DNA of 64,000 nt from an uncultured Clostridia bacterium. GTDB lineage: Bacteria > Bacillota > Clostridia > Oscillospirales > Acutalibacteraceae. Under the pieces are notes generated by a model. That model did not search any database. It saw nothing but the letters and a program-made list of their open reading frames with translations, and was not told the origin of the DNA. The stretch's first letter is position 1. Each line of letters starts with the position of its first letter. Location of the stretch: the NCBI GenBank assembly GCA_946484175.1, contig CAMLSX010000004.1, forward strand, positions 1 through 64,000, in the 5' to 3' direction. Position numbers and translations under genes: made by a program. Shown piece after piece: positions 40,901 through 48,761 of the stretch.

Positions 40901-42402
40901 CCTTTACCGCTACTTCCTATTATGTAGACCCCGAGGGCGATAAGACGGTTTCCAACAAGCCGATCGCAGCTCTGTGCGTGTACAACGATTACGATTTTGC
41001 AAACAGCTATGATCCGATTATGCAGGACGGTCAAGTTGTCGGCTTGCAGTTTAATCCTGAAAAGCTGAAGGCTGTCCCCACTATGACGGTCAATATTGCA
41101 ACCAATTACACCTTCTCTTATCCGAATATGGACGAGTCCTATACGAAGGAAGCAATTAACTACAACCCGGATTATCAGCTCCGGCTCAGCGATGAAAATG
41201 ATAACGCCAACGAAGAATTCCTGTGGTGTGCCAATATCCGCGAGGATATGCCCATGGAAGCAATGCTGGCTGACCTGAGCGGCGAGGCTTCCGATGTGAG
41301 CGTGGATGCTACCTGCTATTCCCCCGCCTTTACCCAGAAGCGTACCAATGCATATGGCTTGGTTGCTGGTGATAAGGTGATTGCAGAGGGTGCAGAGGCT
41401 ACCGGACACAACTATGTGTATAATGCAGAAGAGCAGGCTTATATCTGCGAAAACTGCAGCCTGCATGCAGCTGTCGTAATGAATGTTGGTGAAAATGGAA
41501 CTGCTACCATGACTTCTCTGGCCGATTCCGGTATGGGCGACCTGGGCGGAATCATGGGCGGTGATTCCGAAGTAACCCCTGTGGATCCTGAGCGTGAGGC
41601 TGCTACCAAGGCAGAAGGCGGCATGATCCAGTTGAATATCACCCCGGACGAAGGATATCAGATTGGCTCCGTTTATTATGTGGCCGAAACTCCGGCAGCC
41701 GAGGAAGAAACCCCCGATGAGCCCGAAACCGCAGCAGAAACCGATGAAACAGTCAATAAGGTTGAGATTGCTCAGAACGGAGAAGGCGTTTATGAATTCA
41801 CCAAGCCCGCTGAGTGCGTAACAGTCTATGTTGAGTTTGAAGAGGTTGTTGTAGAGCCGGAAACTTATACAGTTACCGCTGCTGCAGCAGAAAATGGCAC
41901 TGTAGAGGTTTCCCCCGAAGAGGCAAAAGCCGATGACACTGTAAAGATCACCGCAACTCCTGCTGAGGGATATAAAATCGCAGAAGTAACATACACCTAT
42001 ACGGATGCTGCTTCCAGCGAACAAAAAACAGAGACCATCACCGCTGCTGAGGATGGAACCTATACCTTTACTATGCCGGCAGCTGACGTAACAGTTTCTG
42101 TTAAATTTGAGCAGGATGTTACAGAGCCGGAAACCACTTATTTGGTAAACGTTACTGCAGAAAATGGTACTGTAGAAGTTTCTCCGAAAGAAGCCAAAGC
42201 TGACGAAACCGTAACGGTTACTGCAACTCCTAATGATGGATTCAAAATTGCAGCAGTAACGTACGCTTATACAGATGCAGACGGCGGAGTGCAAAAAGGG
42301 GAACTCACTCCTGCAGAGGATGGAACCTATACCTTTACTATGCCGAAAGCTGAAGTTACGGTAACGGTTATGTTTGAACCAGTGGGGGAAACTGGTGAAT
42401 AA
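37918..42402 (+). CDS. Secreted dockerin protein with transglutaminase-like domain and C-terminal repeats
   Basis: A 1494-aa protein. A signal peptide (MNQYVKRVVSIALAAALSVQVCALCA) is followed by a type I dockerin at about 220-282 with two Ca-binding repeats (GDCNGDGSVDIFDVVEIRNMVLG; ADCNEDGVVDLYDVVKARNIASG). A papain-like/transglutaminase-like domain at about 530-715 shows LHDWLAENATF, ICLGYAAGYSYL (Cys), NVHYMNAVRL (His) and WFFVDACYDD (Asp). A beta-rich region of unknown type follows. At least two C-terminal VTAENGTVEVSPKEAKADETVTVTA-type bacterial repeats (about 1317-1400, 1408-1490) end the protein. ATG 37918 follows GAGGAGGATCC. It is extracellular and should dock on the cohesin protein encoded just downstream. 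Confidence 0.92.
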   Translation: MNQYVKRVVSIALAAALSVQVCALCAWSSPVKGEETVSVSGMHPFTGTPDLIQSAIEDLKAQGQTVTEDKPDAKLVNRVEKSSGMSFDTVKSTLTTALTEERDAGVIDVEELGLSKEDMAKVMQDALYDTYMNNAISNVSYTTSDGKVTEISYEMSEGYAAALDAVEEEADPEIMENADEAVQEEAVNQAAEQAAYRVSVMAEDAEGSACTNHTVGGTSLRGDCNGDGSVDIFDVVEIRNMVLGEAEEKDVADCNEDGVVDLYDVVKARNIASGVEEAPSMGDGTIEFTWTEYVDITPITDGEGNVLNGGLIYNAETKQIEQGILPNYYWTLTKISFQCAECGEEVVIDDPDVLQNFVSTYDIYVNVNTGAVVQCEPGQKPTLGEGETEDDYLLYTDMNVATYMDDTFTNTQDEEGNYIGLYVDSRDNGSLEVERYYGMMSAFNADNAEYFGVSADYWTSKNTEGNPMGAVKSMCNLDPNQDVPPAQMIQMVQMLPQAFMAYVMYYGPELLAMRDQAMATVNALPEGTTEEQKLLVLHDWLAENATFDMGAMTTINQSGGTPETDPIQMTTFGCLLSNQLSEMPTYADENGQQKKYYGAICLGYAAGYSYLVQNMHPEIYKTEKTVTDEEGNETTELVWCTPEEVDANGGDVVDFVQVMFYADTADTSVAGEGFGGGAFNNVHYMNAVRLPDAPNADTDGEWFFVDACYDDIYVECMTQYRGEADGSVYHMYFLVSPETMGNLYEGSIDYIDSQYDGVTYVPQVDENGNVLVPSDNIPEDSESYDPNHPKYEKVENPDEIKSNNVCYEDSWFSGAISKIYNDGTNWYYVDGGTTLASYRQMMEQGDDSGSSGEDYNIDIDAMMHSNRVDRENGDKMKMRAMTDPDYWEDSSSGSSGFMDSAKEDTYAEILFDYGTGEFPNDDVEGLELADEVKLDFTFNEQYPALTHSLGLYGNQLYFNLNNTIYTYNLAAEDGVSPLGVLKEYNDVTYSGDGRAFTATSYYVDPEGDKTVSNKPIAALCVYNDYDFANSYDPIMQDGQVVGLQFNPEKLKAVPTMTVNIATNYTFSYPNMDESYTKEAINYNPDYQLRLSDENDNANEEFLWCANIREDMPMEAMLADLSGEASDVSVDATCYSPAFTQKRTNAYGLVAGDKVIAEGAEATGHNYVYNAEEQAYICENCSLHAAVVMNVGENGTATMTSLADSGMGDLGGIMGGDSEVTPVDPEREAATKAEGGMIQLNITPDEGYQIGSVYYVAETPAAEEETPDEPETAAETDETVNKVEIAQNGEGVYEFTKPAECVTVYVEFEEVVVEPETYTVTAAAAENGTVEVSPEEAKADDTVKITATPAEGYKIAEVTYTYTDAASSEQKTETITAAEDGTYTFTMPAADVTVSVKFEQDVTEPETTYLVNVTAENGTVEVSPKEAKADETVTVTATPNDGFKIAAVTYAYTDADGGVQKGELTPAEDGTYTFTMPKAEVTVTVMFEPVGETGE

Positions 42403-42604
42403 TACCAGCGGCCTTACTGAAGCAGGGTTTTCTGTGCAGCAGAAAATCCCATTATAACCACACAGAATCCTGTGTATTCTGTGCAGTTATTCTCTCTTGT
42501 ATCCAATGCAGGAAATGCTTTATAGATTTTCCCGGGCTTTCAAAGCGCGGGAAAATCTTGCAGCATCTTTCTGTTTGGGAAAATATTAAGGAGGTATCAT
42601 AACC
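42403..42604. other. Intergenic region between dockerin and cohesin genes
   Basis: This contains a long hairpin, GATTTTCCCG...CGGGAAAATC, at about 42524-42556 with further pairing GCTTT/AAAGC inside, and an AAGGAGG site before the cohesin gene. The hairpin could attenuate between the two genes or protect the downstream message; no T-run follows. Confidence 0.55.
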
Positions 42605-43444
42605 ATGAAAAAGAAAATCATTTCTTTTCTGTGCGTGCTGTGCCTGGCAGTGACTATGTGCACAACTGTTTTTGCGGCTGAAGGCGACACAGAAAAGGGT
42701 AACACCAAGCTTTCTCTGACCGCAGCTCTGAGCGCGGACAAGGCAAAAATTGATGTTACAATCAGCCTTACTGAAACTACCCCCATTAAAGGTATTCAGT
42801 TTGATCTGGCCTATGAGGGAGAGAAAGTAGACCCGGTTGAAACTGCAGATGTCGCAACCAACATTTTTGATAGTGCTCTGACCAGTTTCCCCAAGAACGT
42901 TCCGGATACTTGCAGATATCTGGGCGATAACGGAACTGCTATTACCACTACCGGTCGTTTGGTTACCTTTAGCTTTAACGTTAAGGCAGGCGTGACTGGA
43001 GATATTTCCTTTAATGTGAATGGCTTGAAGGTTGCTGATAAGGATGCTAAGCCTGTAGATGCTACCATTACTCCCAGCGAAATTACCGTGACCATTCCGG
43101 CTGTGCAGCCGACCGCAACTCCCGAGCCGACCGCAGAGCCTACTGCAGAGCCGACCGCAGAGCCTACTGCAGAGCCGACCGCAGAGCCTACTGCTGATCC
43201 GACCACCGATCCGACTACCGATCCTAGCACTGATCCGACCGATAAGCCCACTACTGAGCCGACCACTGCTCCCGGTTCTTCCGAAAGCAGCACCAGCTCT
43301 CAGGCTCCCAACGCTACCACCAATCCCGATAAATCTCCTTCTACGGGAGATGCCACCAATGTAACTCTGTACATTGTTCTGGCACTGGTTTGCGTAGCTG
43401 CTATGGGCGGCGTGGTTGTTTATCGCCGTAAGGTAAGCCACTAA
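42605..43444 (+). CDS. Cell-wall-anchored cohesin protein (mini-scaffoldin)
   Basis: A 279-aa protein. The signal peptide ends near VFAAEG. A single cohesin-like domain at about 32-165 (LTAALSADKAKIDVTISLTETTPIKGIQFDLAYEGEKVDP...GRLVTFSFNVKAG...ISFNVNGLKVADKDAKPVD) is followed by a Pro/Thr/Glu linker of AEPT repeats (172-225). A C-terminal SPSTGD sortase-type motif, a membrane helix (LYIVLALVCVAAMGGVVVY) and the tail RRKVSH anchor it to the wall. It should hold the dockerin protein encoded 200 bp upstream on the cell surface. SD AAGGAGG. Confidence 0.9.
   Translation: MKKKIISFLCVLCLAVTMCTTVFAAEGDTEKGNTKLSLTAALSADKAKIDVTISLTETTPIKGIQFDLAYEGEKVDPVETADVATNIFDSALTSFPKNVPDTCRYLGDNGTAITTTGRLVTFSFNVKAGVTGDISFNVNGLKVADKDAKPVDATITPSEITVTIPAVQPTATPEPTAEPTAEPTAEPTAEPTAEPTADPTTDPTTDPSTDPTDKPTTEPTTAPGSSESSTSSQAPNATTNPDKSPSTGDATNVTLYIVLALVCVAAMGGVVVYRRKVSH
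43128..43200 (+). repeat. Tandem 24-nt coding repeat (PTAEPTAE linker)
   Basis: Units of the form GAGCCGACCGCAGAGCCTACTGCA repeat about three times and then degenerate into ACC GAT CCG units. They encode the proline/threonine linker of the cohesin protein and may vary in number between strains. Confidence 0.85.
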
Positions 43445-43470
43445 TCCATAAATACTTATAATGAATTTCA

Positions 43471-43506
43471 GGAGACGCTGTCGTAATGGCAGCGTCTCTG
43501 TTTTTG
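43471..43506 (+). terminator. Rho-independent terminator of the cohesin gene
   Basis: GGAGACGCTG / CAGCGTCTCT around TCGTAATGG, followed by TTTTT. Confidence 0.9.
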
Positions 43507-43789
43507 TATAAACAGCAAACAAAGAAAAGTATATTTTTCTAAATGAAGATAAAATTTGAATAAAATTTAGACATAAGAATATTAAATATCGAATTGAATA
43601 AACACAACAGGAAAATCAGCACATTTTGTCAACTTGAATCACAAGACTTCATGATTGAAATATGGTATCGTTAATACCGTCAGCCAAACTTTGGAAGTTT
43701 TAAGCAAAATGCGGTAAATGCTGACGTGCTAACAATATTGTAAAAAATACAACACTCATTTCTTAGTGTCGAGGAGGAAAATCAATTTT
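43507..43789. other. AT-rich upstream region of the AMP-forming ligase gene
   Basis: About 280 bp with no ORF. It includes GGTATCGTTAATACC at about 43663-43677, a short palindrome (GGTAT/ATACC), likely an operator or promoter region for the ligase. No further feature is clear. Confidence 0.45.
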
Positions 43790-45535
43790 ATGGAAAAGAC
43801 TGTTTTAACTGGTAAGCCTAGTGTTGATCGTCCTTGGATGAAATTTTATCCCCCGCAGATGATTGCCAATCTACAGGTTCCCCGCTGCACTTTGCGGGAA
43901 TATCTGGAAAAAAATATGCCCGGCTTGGATGTAGTTGCGCTGCATTACTATGGTGACGATATTACCTGGCGTACTTTCTGGGAAAACACAGACGCTGTCG
44001 CCCGTTCTCTTCGTGCAATCGGCTTTGGTGAAGGCGATCAGATTCCGGTTTTTCTCCGTTCTGTGCCGGAATTCCTCTATTTGCTGCTGGCTGCTGAAAA
44101 AATCGGTGCTGCACTGTTGTGCCGCGATAACACCCTGGCAGAAAATGTAGAAGCTGTTGTCCGTTCCGGTGCTAAAACCATTATTGCCCATACTTTCCTC
44201 TCTAAAGAAGAGATGGACGCTTATGTGAATGATGGTAAAGTTGAGAAAATCGTTCTGGTAGATCCTTGCGTTTCCTGCAATTATGATAATCTTCGCGACA
44301 ATGTTCGTGAGACTCTCGATAGCCTCTATCCCGAAGAGTGTGCCAGCGGCGAGCACACCATGAGCTGGGATGAATTCCTTGCTCAGGGTGAGAGCTACAC
44401 CGGCACTGTTGAAGCTGATGTTAACGTAGATCGCCCGTTGTTTTGTGCTTATACCAGTGGTTCTACCGGCCCTTCCAAGCAGGTCATCCATTCTTCCAAT
44501 ACAATGATCGGCATTGTCCATCAGATGAATTTTTATGGTGCTTCTGATGCCTTCCGTCCTACTTGGCTGGTCACTGCGCTGCCGCCCTGTCTGATAGCTG
44601 TCGTGGTTGCCATGTTGATTCTGCCTCTGGCTTCCAATAAGCTGCTGATTCTCGATCCTTTCTGCGATGTAAATGACATCGATATTGAGATGATGCATTA
44701 TAAGCCTAACTGCTGGCCCCTGATCCCCATGTTCATGGAGATTGTTATGAACAGCAAGCGTGTACCGGATGATTATGACATGTCTCACCTCTTCTCTGCT
44801 GGCGCTGGCAGTGAAGCAAGTAATAATAAGCAGCTACGTCGTGCTCAGCAGTATCTGATTGACCATAACTGCAAAGCTACTTATACCACCGGTTATGGCT
44901 GCAGTGAAGCAGGGTCTAGTGTTTCTCTCCCCATGTCTCCCGAGCCAATCCGCAATGGTAATGTAGGCATTCCCATGCCTTTGACTACCATCAGTATTTT
45001 CAAACCCGGCACCCATGAAGAATTGGGGTATAATCAGATAGGCGAAATCTGCAAGACAGGCCCTGGCAATATGCTGGGCTATGATAATCCCGAGGCTACG
45101 GCAAAAGCATTGCAGCTGCACGAAGACGGTAATGTCTGGCTGCATTTGGGCGATTTGGGTTATATGACCGAAAACGGTGTAATTTATACCCTAACCCGTG
45201 GCGAATCCCCCCGTTTTGGCGGCGGCGAGCTGTGCATCCTGCCCATGGAAAACCTGATTGCCGATGCTGAAATCGAGGGTATGAAGGACGAGTTCTTTGT
45301 CTTGATTCCCGATGACGAGCACGAGGGCTTCTTCCTGCCGTATCTGTATGTGGTGCTTGAAGACGGTTATACAGTAGACGATATTCGTGATGCTGTTAAT
45401 GCAGTCCTCGAACCCCATATGATGCCCGTTGAGATTCTGACTTTGCCCGAGCGTCCTTTCTTCCACTTCAAGACGAACCGTATCGGTCTTTCTAAGGAAC
45501 TGATTGCAGCACGCGCCGCAAAGAAGAATCAGTAA
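43790..45535 (+). CDS. AMP-dependent acyl/aryl-CoA synthetase-like ligase
   Basis: A 581-aa ANL superfamily protein. The ATP site YTSGSTGPSKQVIHSS (A3), TTGYGCSEAGSSVSLP (A5), NGNVGIPMP, and the C-terminal hinge LHLGDLGYMTENGVIYTLTRGES (A7-A8) are present. A C-terminal segment FFHFKTNRIGLSKE sits where the catalytic A10 Lys (PxGK) is expected, so the motif is divergent. It probably activates a carboxylic acid as an adenylate or CoA ester; the substrate is unknown. The ATG is 12 nt after AGGAGG, and the GTG at 43766 precedes the site. It is monocistronic with a strong terminator. Confidence 0.88.
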   Translation: MEKTVLTGKPSVDRPWMKFYPPQMIANLQVPRCTLREYLEKNMPGLDVVALHYYGDDITWRTFWENTDAVARSLRAIGFGEGDQIPVFLRSVPEFLYLLLAAEKIGAALLCRDNTLAENVEAVVRSGAKTIIAHTFLSKEEMDAYVNDGKVEKIVLVDPCVSCNYDNLRDNVRETLDSLYPEECASGEHTMSWDEFLAQGESYTGTVEADVNVDRPLFCAYTSGSTGPSKQVIHSSNTMIGIVHQMNFYGASDAFRPTWLVTALPPCLIAVVVAMLILPLASNKLLILDPFCDVNDIDIEMMHYKPNCWPLIPMFMEIVMNSKRVPDDYDMSHLFSAGAGSEASNNKQLRRAQQYLIDHNCKATYTTGYGCSEAGSSVSLPMSPEPIRNGNVGIPMPLTTISIFKPGTHEELGYNQIGEICKTGPGNMLGYDNPEATAKALQLHEDGNVWLHLGDLGYMTENGVIYTLTRGESPRFGGGELCILPMENLIADAEIEGMKDEFFVLIPDDEHEGFFLPYLYVVLEDGYTVDDIRDAVNAVLEPHMMPVEILTLPERPFFHFKTNRIGLSKELIAARAAKKNQ

Positions 45536-45617
45536 GAAATCTTACGACGGATATTTTGCCTTGAATTTTAAAATTCAAATGTGAATTCATCTTGATTCAC
45601 AAGTGCGATCCGATAAC

Positions 45618-45666
45618 AAAATCCTCACAGATTCCTGTAAAAGGGAATTTGTGAGGATTTTTGTTT
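45618..45666 (+). terminator. Rho-independent terminator of the ligase gene
   Basis: AAAATCCTCACA.ATTCC / GGAAT.TGTGAGGATTTTT, a long stem followed by a T-run. Confidence 0.9.
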
Positions 45667-45817
45667 TGGAAACTTATTTTGCTATACAGCGTACGATTTT
45701 TTATAAGTCGCTTTCTAAATGTATGAAAAATAAATAAAATTTTCTTCTAAAGTATTGGTATCATTCCCAATTTCTGCTATACTATAAATGCAAGAAGTGA
45801 GTGGGAGGAAAAAAAGC

Positions 45818-46330
45818 ATGCGGTTATTTATCGCCATACGTTTTTCACCTGAAGTCCGGCGCAGCCTGCTTGATTCGGTCGCACAGCTGAAGCAGCAGAG
45901 CCTTTCGGGAAACTTTACGCACCCTGAGAATCTTCATCTGACACTGGCTTTTATTGGAGAGACCAACCGTCTGCGCGAGGTGCAGCAGGCAATGGAATCA
46001 ATCGATTTCCGGCCCTTTTCCCTCACGCTTTCGGGTACAGGGAATTTTGGAGATCTGTGGTGGGCCGGAATTTGCCGCTCGTCAGAGCTGGAAGTATTGG
46101 TGCGGCAGCTGCGCGATGCGCTGGAAAAACAGGGGCTGCCATTTGACCGCAAGCCTTTTCGCGCTCATATTACATTGGCCCGGCGCGTTGAATTGCCCGC
46201 CCCGCCAACCTTTTCCGCACAGCCCGTATCCATGACAGTGGAATCGATTTCACTGATGCAATCAGAACGGGTGAGAGGAAAGCTGATTTATCGGGAACGT
46301 TTTGTCAAACGGGCAGCACAAAACCCGTAA
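45818..46330 (+). CDS. thpR: RNA 2',3'-cyclic phosphodiesterase (2H family)
   Basis: A 170-aa 2H phosphoesterase with the two HxTx motifs, HLTLAFIG (residues about 46-53) and HITLARRV (about 123-130), and the MRLFIAIRFSPEVRRSLLDSV start typical of LigT/ThpR. It opens 2',3'-cyclic phosphates on RNA. ATG 45818 is chosen because GGGAGGAAAAAAAGC precedes it. It is followed 23 nt later by a PfkB kinase, suggesting one transcript. Confidence 0.93.
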   Translation: MRLFIAIRFSPEVRRSLLDSVAQLKQQSLSGNFTHPENLHLTLAFIGETNRLREVQQAMESIDFRPFSLTLSGTGNFGDLWWAGICRSSELEVLVRQLRDALEKQGLPFDRKPFRAHITLARRVELPAPPTFSAQPVSMTVESISLMQSERVRGKLIYRERFVKRAAQNP

Positions 46331-46353
46331 ACGAAGAAGGAGTTGTCATTTTC

Positions 46354-47256
46354 ATGCAGCGCAGAATTCTCAATTTTGGTTCGATGAATATCGACCACGT
46401 GTATACAGTCGAACACTTTGTCCGGCCGGGAGAAACCATCTCCTCGCTGGAAATGGAGGTTTTCCCCGGAGGAAAGGGGCTGAACCAATCGGTTGCACTG
46501 GCGAAAGCTGGAGCTGAGGTCTATCATGCCGGTAAAATCGGCAAAGATGGAAAATTTCTGCTCCAGCTGCTGCAATCCGCAGGGGTAGATGTCTCTTTTG
46601 TTGAAACAATCAATGGTTATACCGGAAAAGCGATCATTCAGGTGGAGGCCGAATCCGGGCAGAACTGTATTTTGCTGTACAACGGCGCCAACTGGCAGAT
46701 GACCGAGCTGTTTATCGATCAGGTGTTGTCGGGCTTTTCCGGCGAAGAAATTCTGGTGCTGCAAAATGAAATCAACCATGTTGATTACCTGATTGAAAAA
46801 GCGGCGAAAAAGGGGATGAATATCGCGTTGAATCCCTCTCCGGTGCGGGATGACCTGAAGAACTGCAATTTGAACTGCATCACCTGGTTGATTCTCAATG
46901 AGATTGAAGGCGAAGCCCTGACAGGCGAAAAAGAGCCCAACCGCATTGCTGATACCCTGCTGGCCCGATATCCGCATATGAAGGTGGTGCTGACATTGGG
47001 CAGCCAGGGAGTCCTGTACCGTGACAGCGAGAAAAATTTCCGTCATGGCGTGTACAAAACGCAGATTGTAGATACCACCGCTGCTGGCGATACCTTTGCC
47101 GGATATTTTCTGGCCTGTACCGCACGCGGCATGACGCAGGAAGAGGCGGTTGCAGAAGCTTCCAAAGCCTCCGCCATTGCAATTTCCCGTTCGGGTGCCG
47201 CTGTCTCCATTCCCACCCGCGAAGAAGTGCTGAATTCCAAGTTGGAATTGGCTTGA
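46354..47256 (+). CDS. Ribokinase-like PfkB carbohydrate kinase
   Basis: A 300-aa PfkB protein: ILNFGSMNIDHVYTVEHFVRPGET, FPGGKGLNQSVALAKAGAEV (substrate GGKG motif), NPSPVRDDL, LTLGSQGVLY, and DTTAAGDTFAGYFLA with the catalytic Asp (GAGD appears as AAGD). The MNIDHVY and PGET pattern favours ribokinase or a related nucleoside/sugar kinase. The SD GAAGGAG precedes it. The terminator follows. The neighbour is thpR. Confidence 0.9.
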   Translation: MQRRILNFGSMNIDHVYTVEHFVRPGETISSLEMEVFPGGKGLNQSVALAKAGAEVYHAGKIGKDGKFLLQLLQSAGVDVSFVETINGYTGKAIIQVEAESGQNCILLYNGANWQMTELFIDQVLSGFSGEEILVLQNEINHVDYLIEKAAKKGMNIALNPSPVRDDLKNCNLNCITWLILNEIEGEALTGEKEPNRIADTLLARYPHMKVVLTLGSQGVLYRDSEKNFRHGVYKTQIVDTTAAGDTFAGYFLACTARGMTQEEAVAEASKASAIAISRSGAAVSIPTREEVLNSKLELA

Positions 47257-47269
47257 ATCAAGTAAAAAA

Positions 47270-47310
47270 TGATCCCCCGGACTGCGCTGACGCATTCCGG
47301 GGGATTTTTC
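47270..47310. terminator. Terminator after the kinase gene, convergent with DUF4250
   Basis: ATCCCCCGGA / TCCGGGGGAT with TTTTTC downstream on the plus strand. A-rich sequence on the other side allows bidirectional use. Confidence 0.88.
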
Positions 47311-47313
47311 TGT

Positions 47314-47490
47314 TTATACAAAGCGGTTCAGCTTTGCATCATATTCATAGCCGATACCGGCAAGCTTGCTTGTTACATCTTCCGGGTCAACCTGCAAGGT
47401 TTTGCAAAGGTCATCAAGGGAAGAATGAAAATCGCGCAGCTTGGTGTTAACAAAGCTCAGAAGAATAACCGGATCGCTGGGAATAGGCAT
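47314..47490 (-). CDS. DUF4250 domain protein
   Basis: A 58-aa protein, MPIPSDPVILLSFVNTKLRDFHSSLDDLCKTLQVDPEDVTSKLAGIGYEYDAKLNRFV, a close match in length and pattern to the small DUF4250 family of Clostridia. ATG 47490 has AAGGAGCGG upstream; the 92-aa track ORF overextends into the AraC gene. The function is unknown. Confidence 0.9.
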   Translation of the reverse strand: MPIPSDPVILLSFVNTKLRDFHSSLDDLCKTLQVDPEDVTSKLAGIGYEYDAKLNRFV

Positions 47491-47548
47491 GAACACCGCT
47501 CCTTTTATTTTTTTCTGTGCTTCATGATACCCTTTTTTTCGCAGAAAG

Positions 47549-48487
47549 TCAACGATTCTGCCCCGTCGGAAAGGAGAAAATTTCCCCTTCATGCGGCGGG
47601 CCTTCGTATATTTCTTCCTGCATGCGCGAGAGTGTTTCGTTTTTCAGCGGGCGCGTTGTACCCTGCGGGGAAAAGAGGCGTTGACGGTCTTCGGAGGGGG
47701 AACAGCCCAAAATTTTGCGATATGTCCGAAAGAAAACCGAATAGTCGTGAAAACCGCATAAGACGGCAGCCTGAGCGGCAGGTTCTCCCGAAAGAATATA
47801 CTGTCTTGCCAGAGAGATGCGTTTGTGATTGATATACTGCAAAATCGTGGTGCCGGTAGCCGTGCGGAACAATCGGTTTAAATGGTCGCGGCTGATGAAA
47901 AAATGTGCAGAAAGATCTTCCAGCCGAATTGGCTCCGTCAAATGCTCGTTGAGATATTGCAATACGCGTGCAATTACCGGCGAAACGGCTTCCTCGGCAG
48001 AAGCCCGCGGTTCTCCCGCACTCATACGCACCAACTGTAAAAGGACATTTTGCAGTGCAATATGTTCGCCCGTTGTTTTGAATTCCGGCGGAAGCTGGGC
48101 GCAGGCAATGAGGTTTTCAAACTGTTCCTGCATGTGTACCTCCTGCGCATGCAGAAAATAAATTTCCCCCCGTGCTGTTTTGCGGTAAAAAGGAGCCAGC
48201 AGAAAAGAGCGTGTTTCAGCGGGCAGTGCCTGCTCTGTAAAATGCAGCACATACCGCTCATACTCACAGTCGTTTTCAAATTTAATGCCGTGCAGCACAT
48301 TGGGGGCCATCAATAACAGGCTGTGCGGCTGCGGCTGATATTGGCGGCCTTCCACCCGGTACAGCACATCCCCGCGAAGAAAATAGTACAGCTCAAAAAA
48401 ACTGTGGCAGTGAATGTCATAACTCGATCGCCGCTGCCTGTCCAGCGTATGCTTGTACATGAGAAAATCAGGCAAAGTTCCTTCCAT
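47549..48487 (-). CDS. AraC-family transcriptional regulator
   Basis: A 312-aa protein with an N-terminal AraC-type cupin (HCHSFFELYYFLRGDVLYRVEGRQY; SLLLMAPNVLHGIKF) and C-terminal double HTH (LTEPIRLEDLSAHFFISRDHLNRLFRTATGTTILQYINHKRISLARQYIL; VLCGFHDYSVFFRTYRKILGCSPSEDR). ATG 48487 (MEGTLPDF) has AAGGAGG 6 nt upstream. It is divergent from the 48.76-55.8 kb sugar-acid operon, so it is the likely activator responding to an internal sugar. The C-terminal extension (about 30 aa) is unusually long. Confidence 0.93.
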   Translation of the reverse strand: MEGTLPDFLMYKHTLDRQRRSSYDIHCHSFFELYYFLRGDVLYRVEGRQYQPQPHSLLLMAPNVLHGIKFENDCEYERYVLHFTEQALPAETRSFLLAPFYRKTARGEIYFLHAQEVHMQEQFENLIACAQLPPEFKTTGEHIALQNVLLQLVRMSAGEPRASAEEAVSPVIARVLQYLNEHLTEPIRLEDLSAHFFISRDHLNRLFRTATGTTILQYINHKRISLARQYILSGEPAAQAAVLCGFHDYSVFFRTYRKILGCSPSEDRQRLFSPQGTTRPLKNETLSRMQEEIYEGPPHEGEIFSFPTGQNR

Positions 48488-48761
48488 ACACTGCCTCCTT
48501 ACCAAAAACGTTCATCAAATCTGCTTCTGCATCCCCAAAAAAGAACTTGTTTGCTGAAAAAAAGAAAATGTTCTTTGAAATACTGGGATATTATTATAAA
48601 TCAAAACATCGTTTTTTGCAATGTTTTTCCCTGCTTTCGCAATGTTTCCCGGGCAAAGGCGTGCTATACTGAGGGTAACCAAAACCCGTGGAAATTTTCC
48701 CCGGAAATAAAAGAGCCGTGAAAAAATACAAAGCTAATTTGTAAGGGAGGAATTCGCAATG

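Noticed and set aside
39334-42294. 986-aa minus-strand ORF opposite the dockerin gene
   Set aside because: It is a long shadow ORF caused by the composition of the dockerin gene; it has no recognisable domain or ribosome site, whereas the plus strand has a signal peptide, dockerin and transglutaminase-like motifs.
43128-43200. CRISPR array
   Set aside because: The repeats are direct tandem coding units without spacers inside the cohesin linker.
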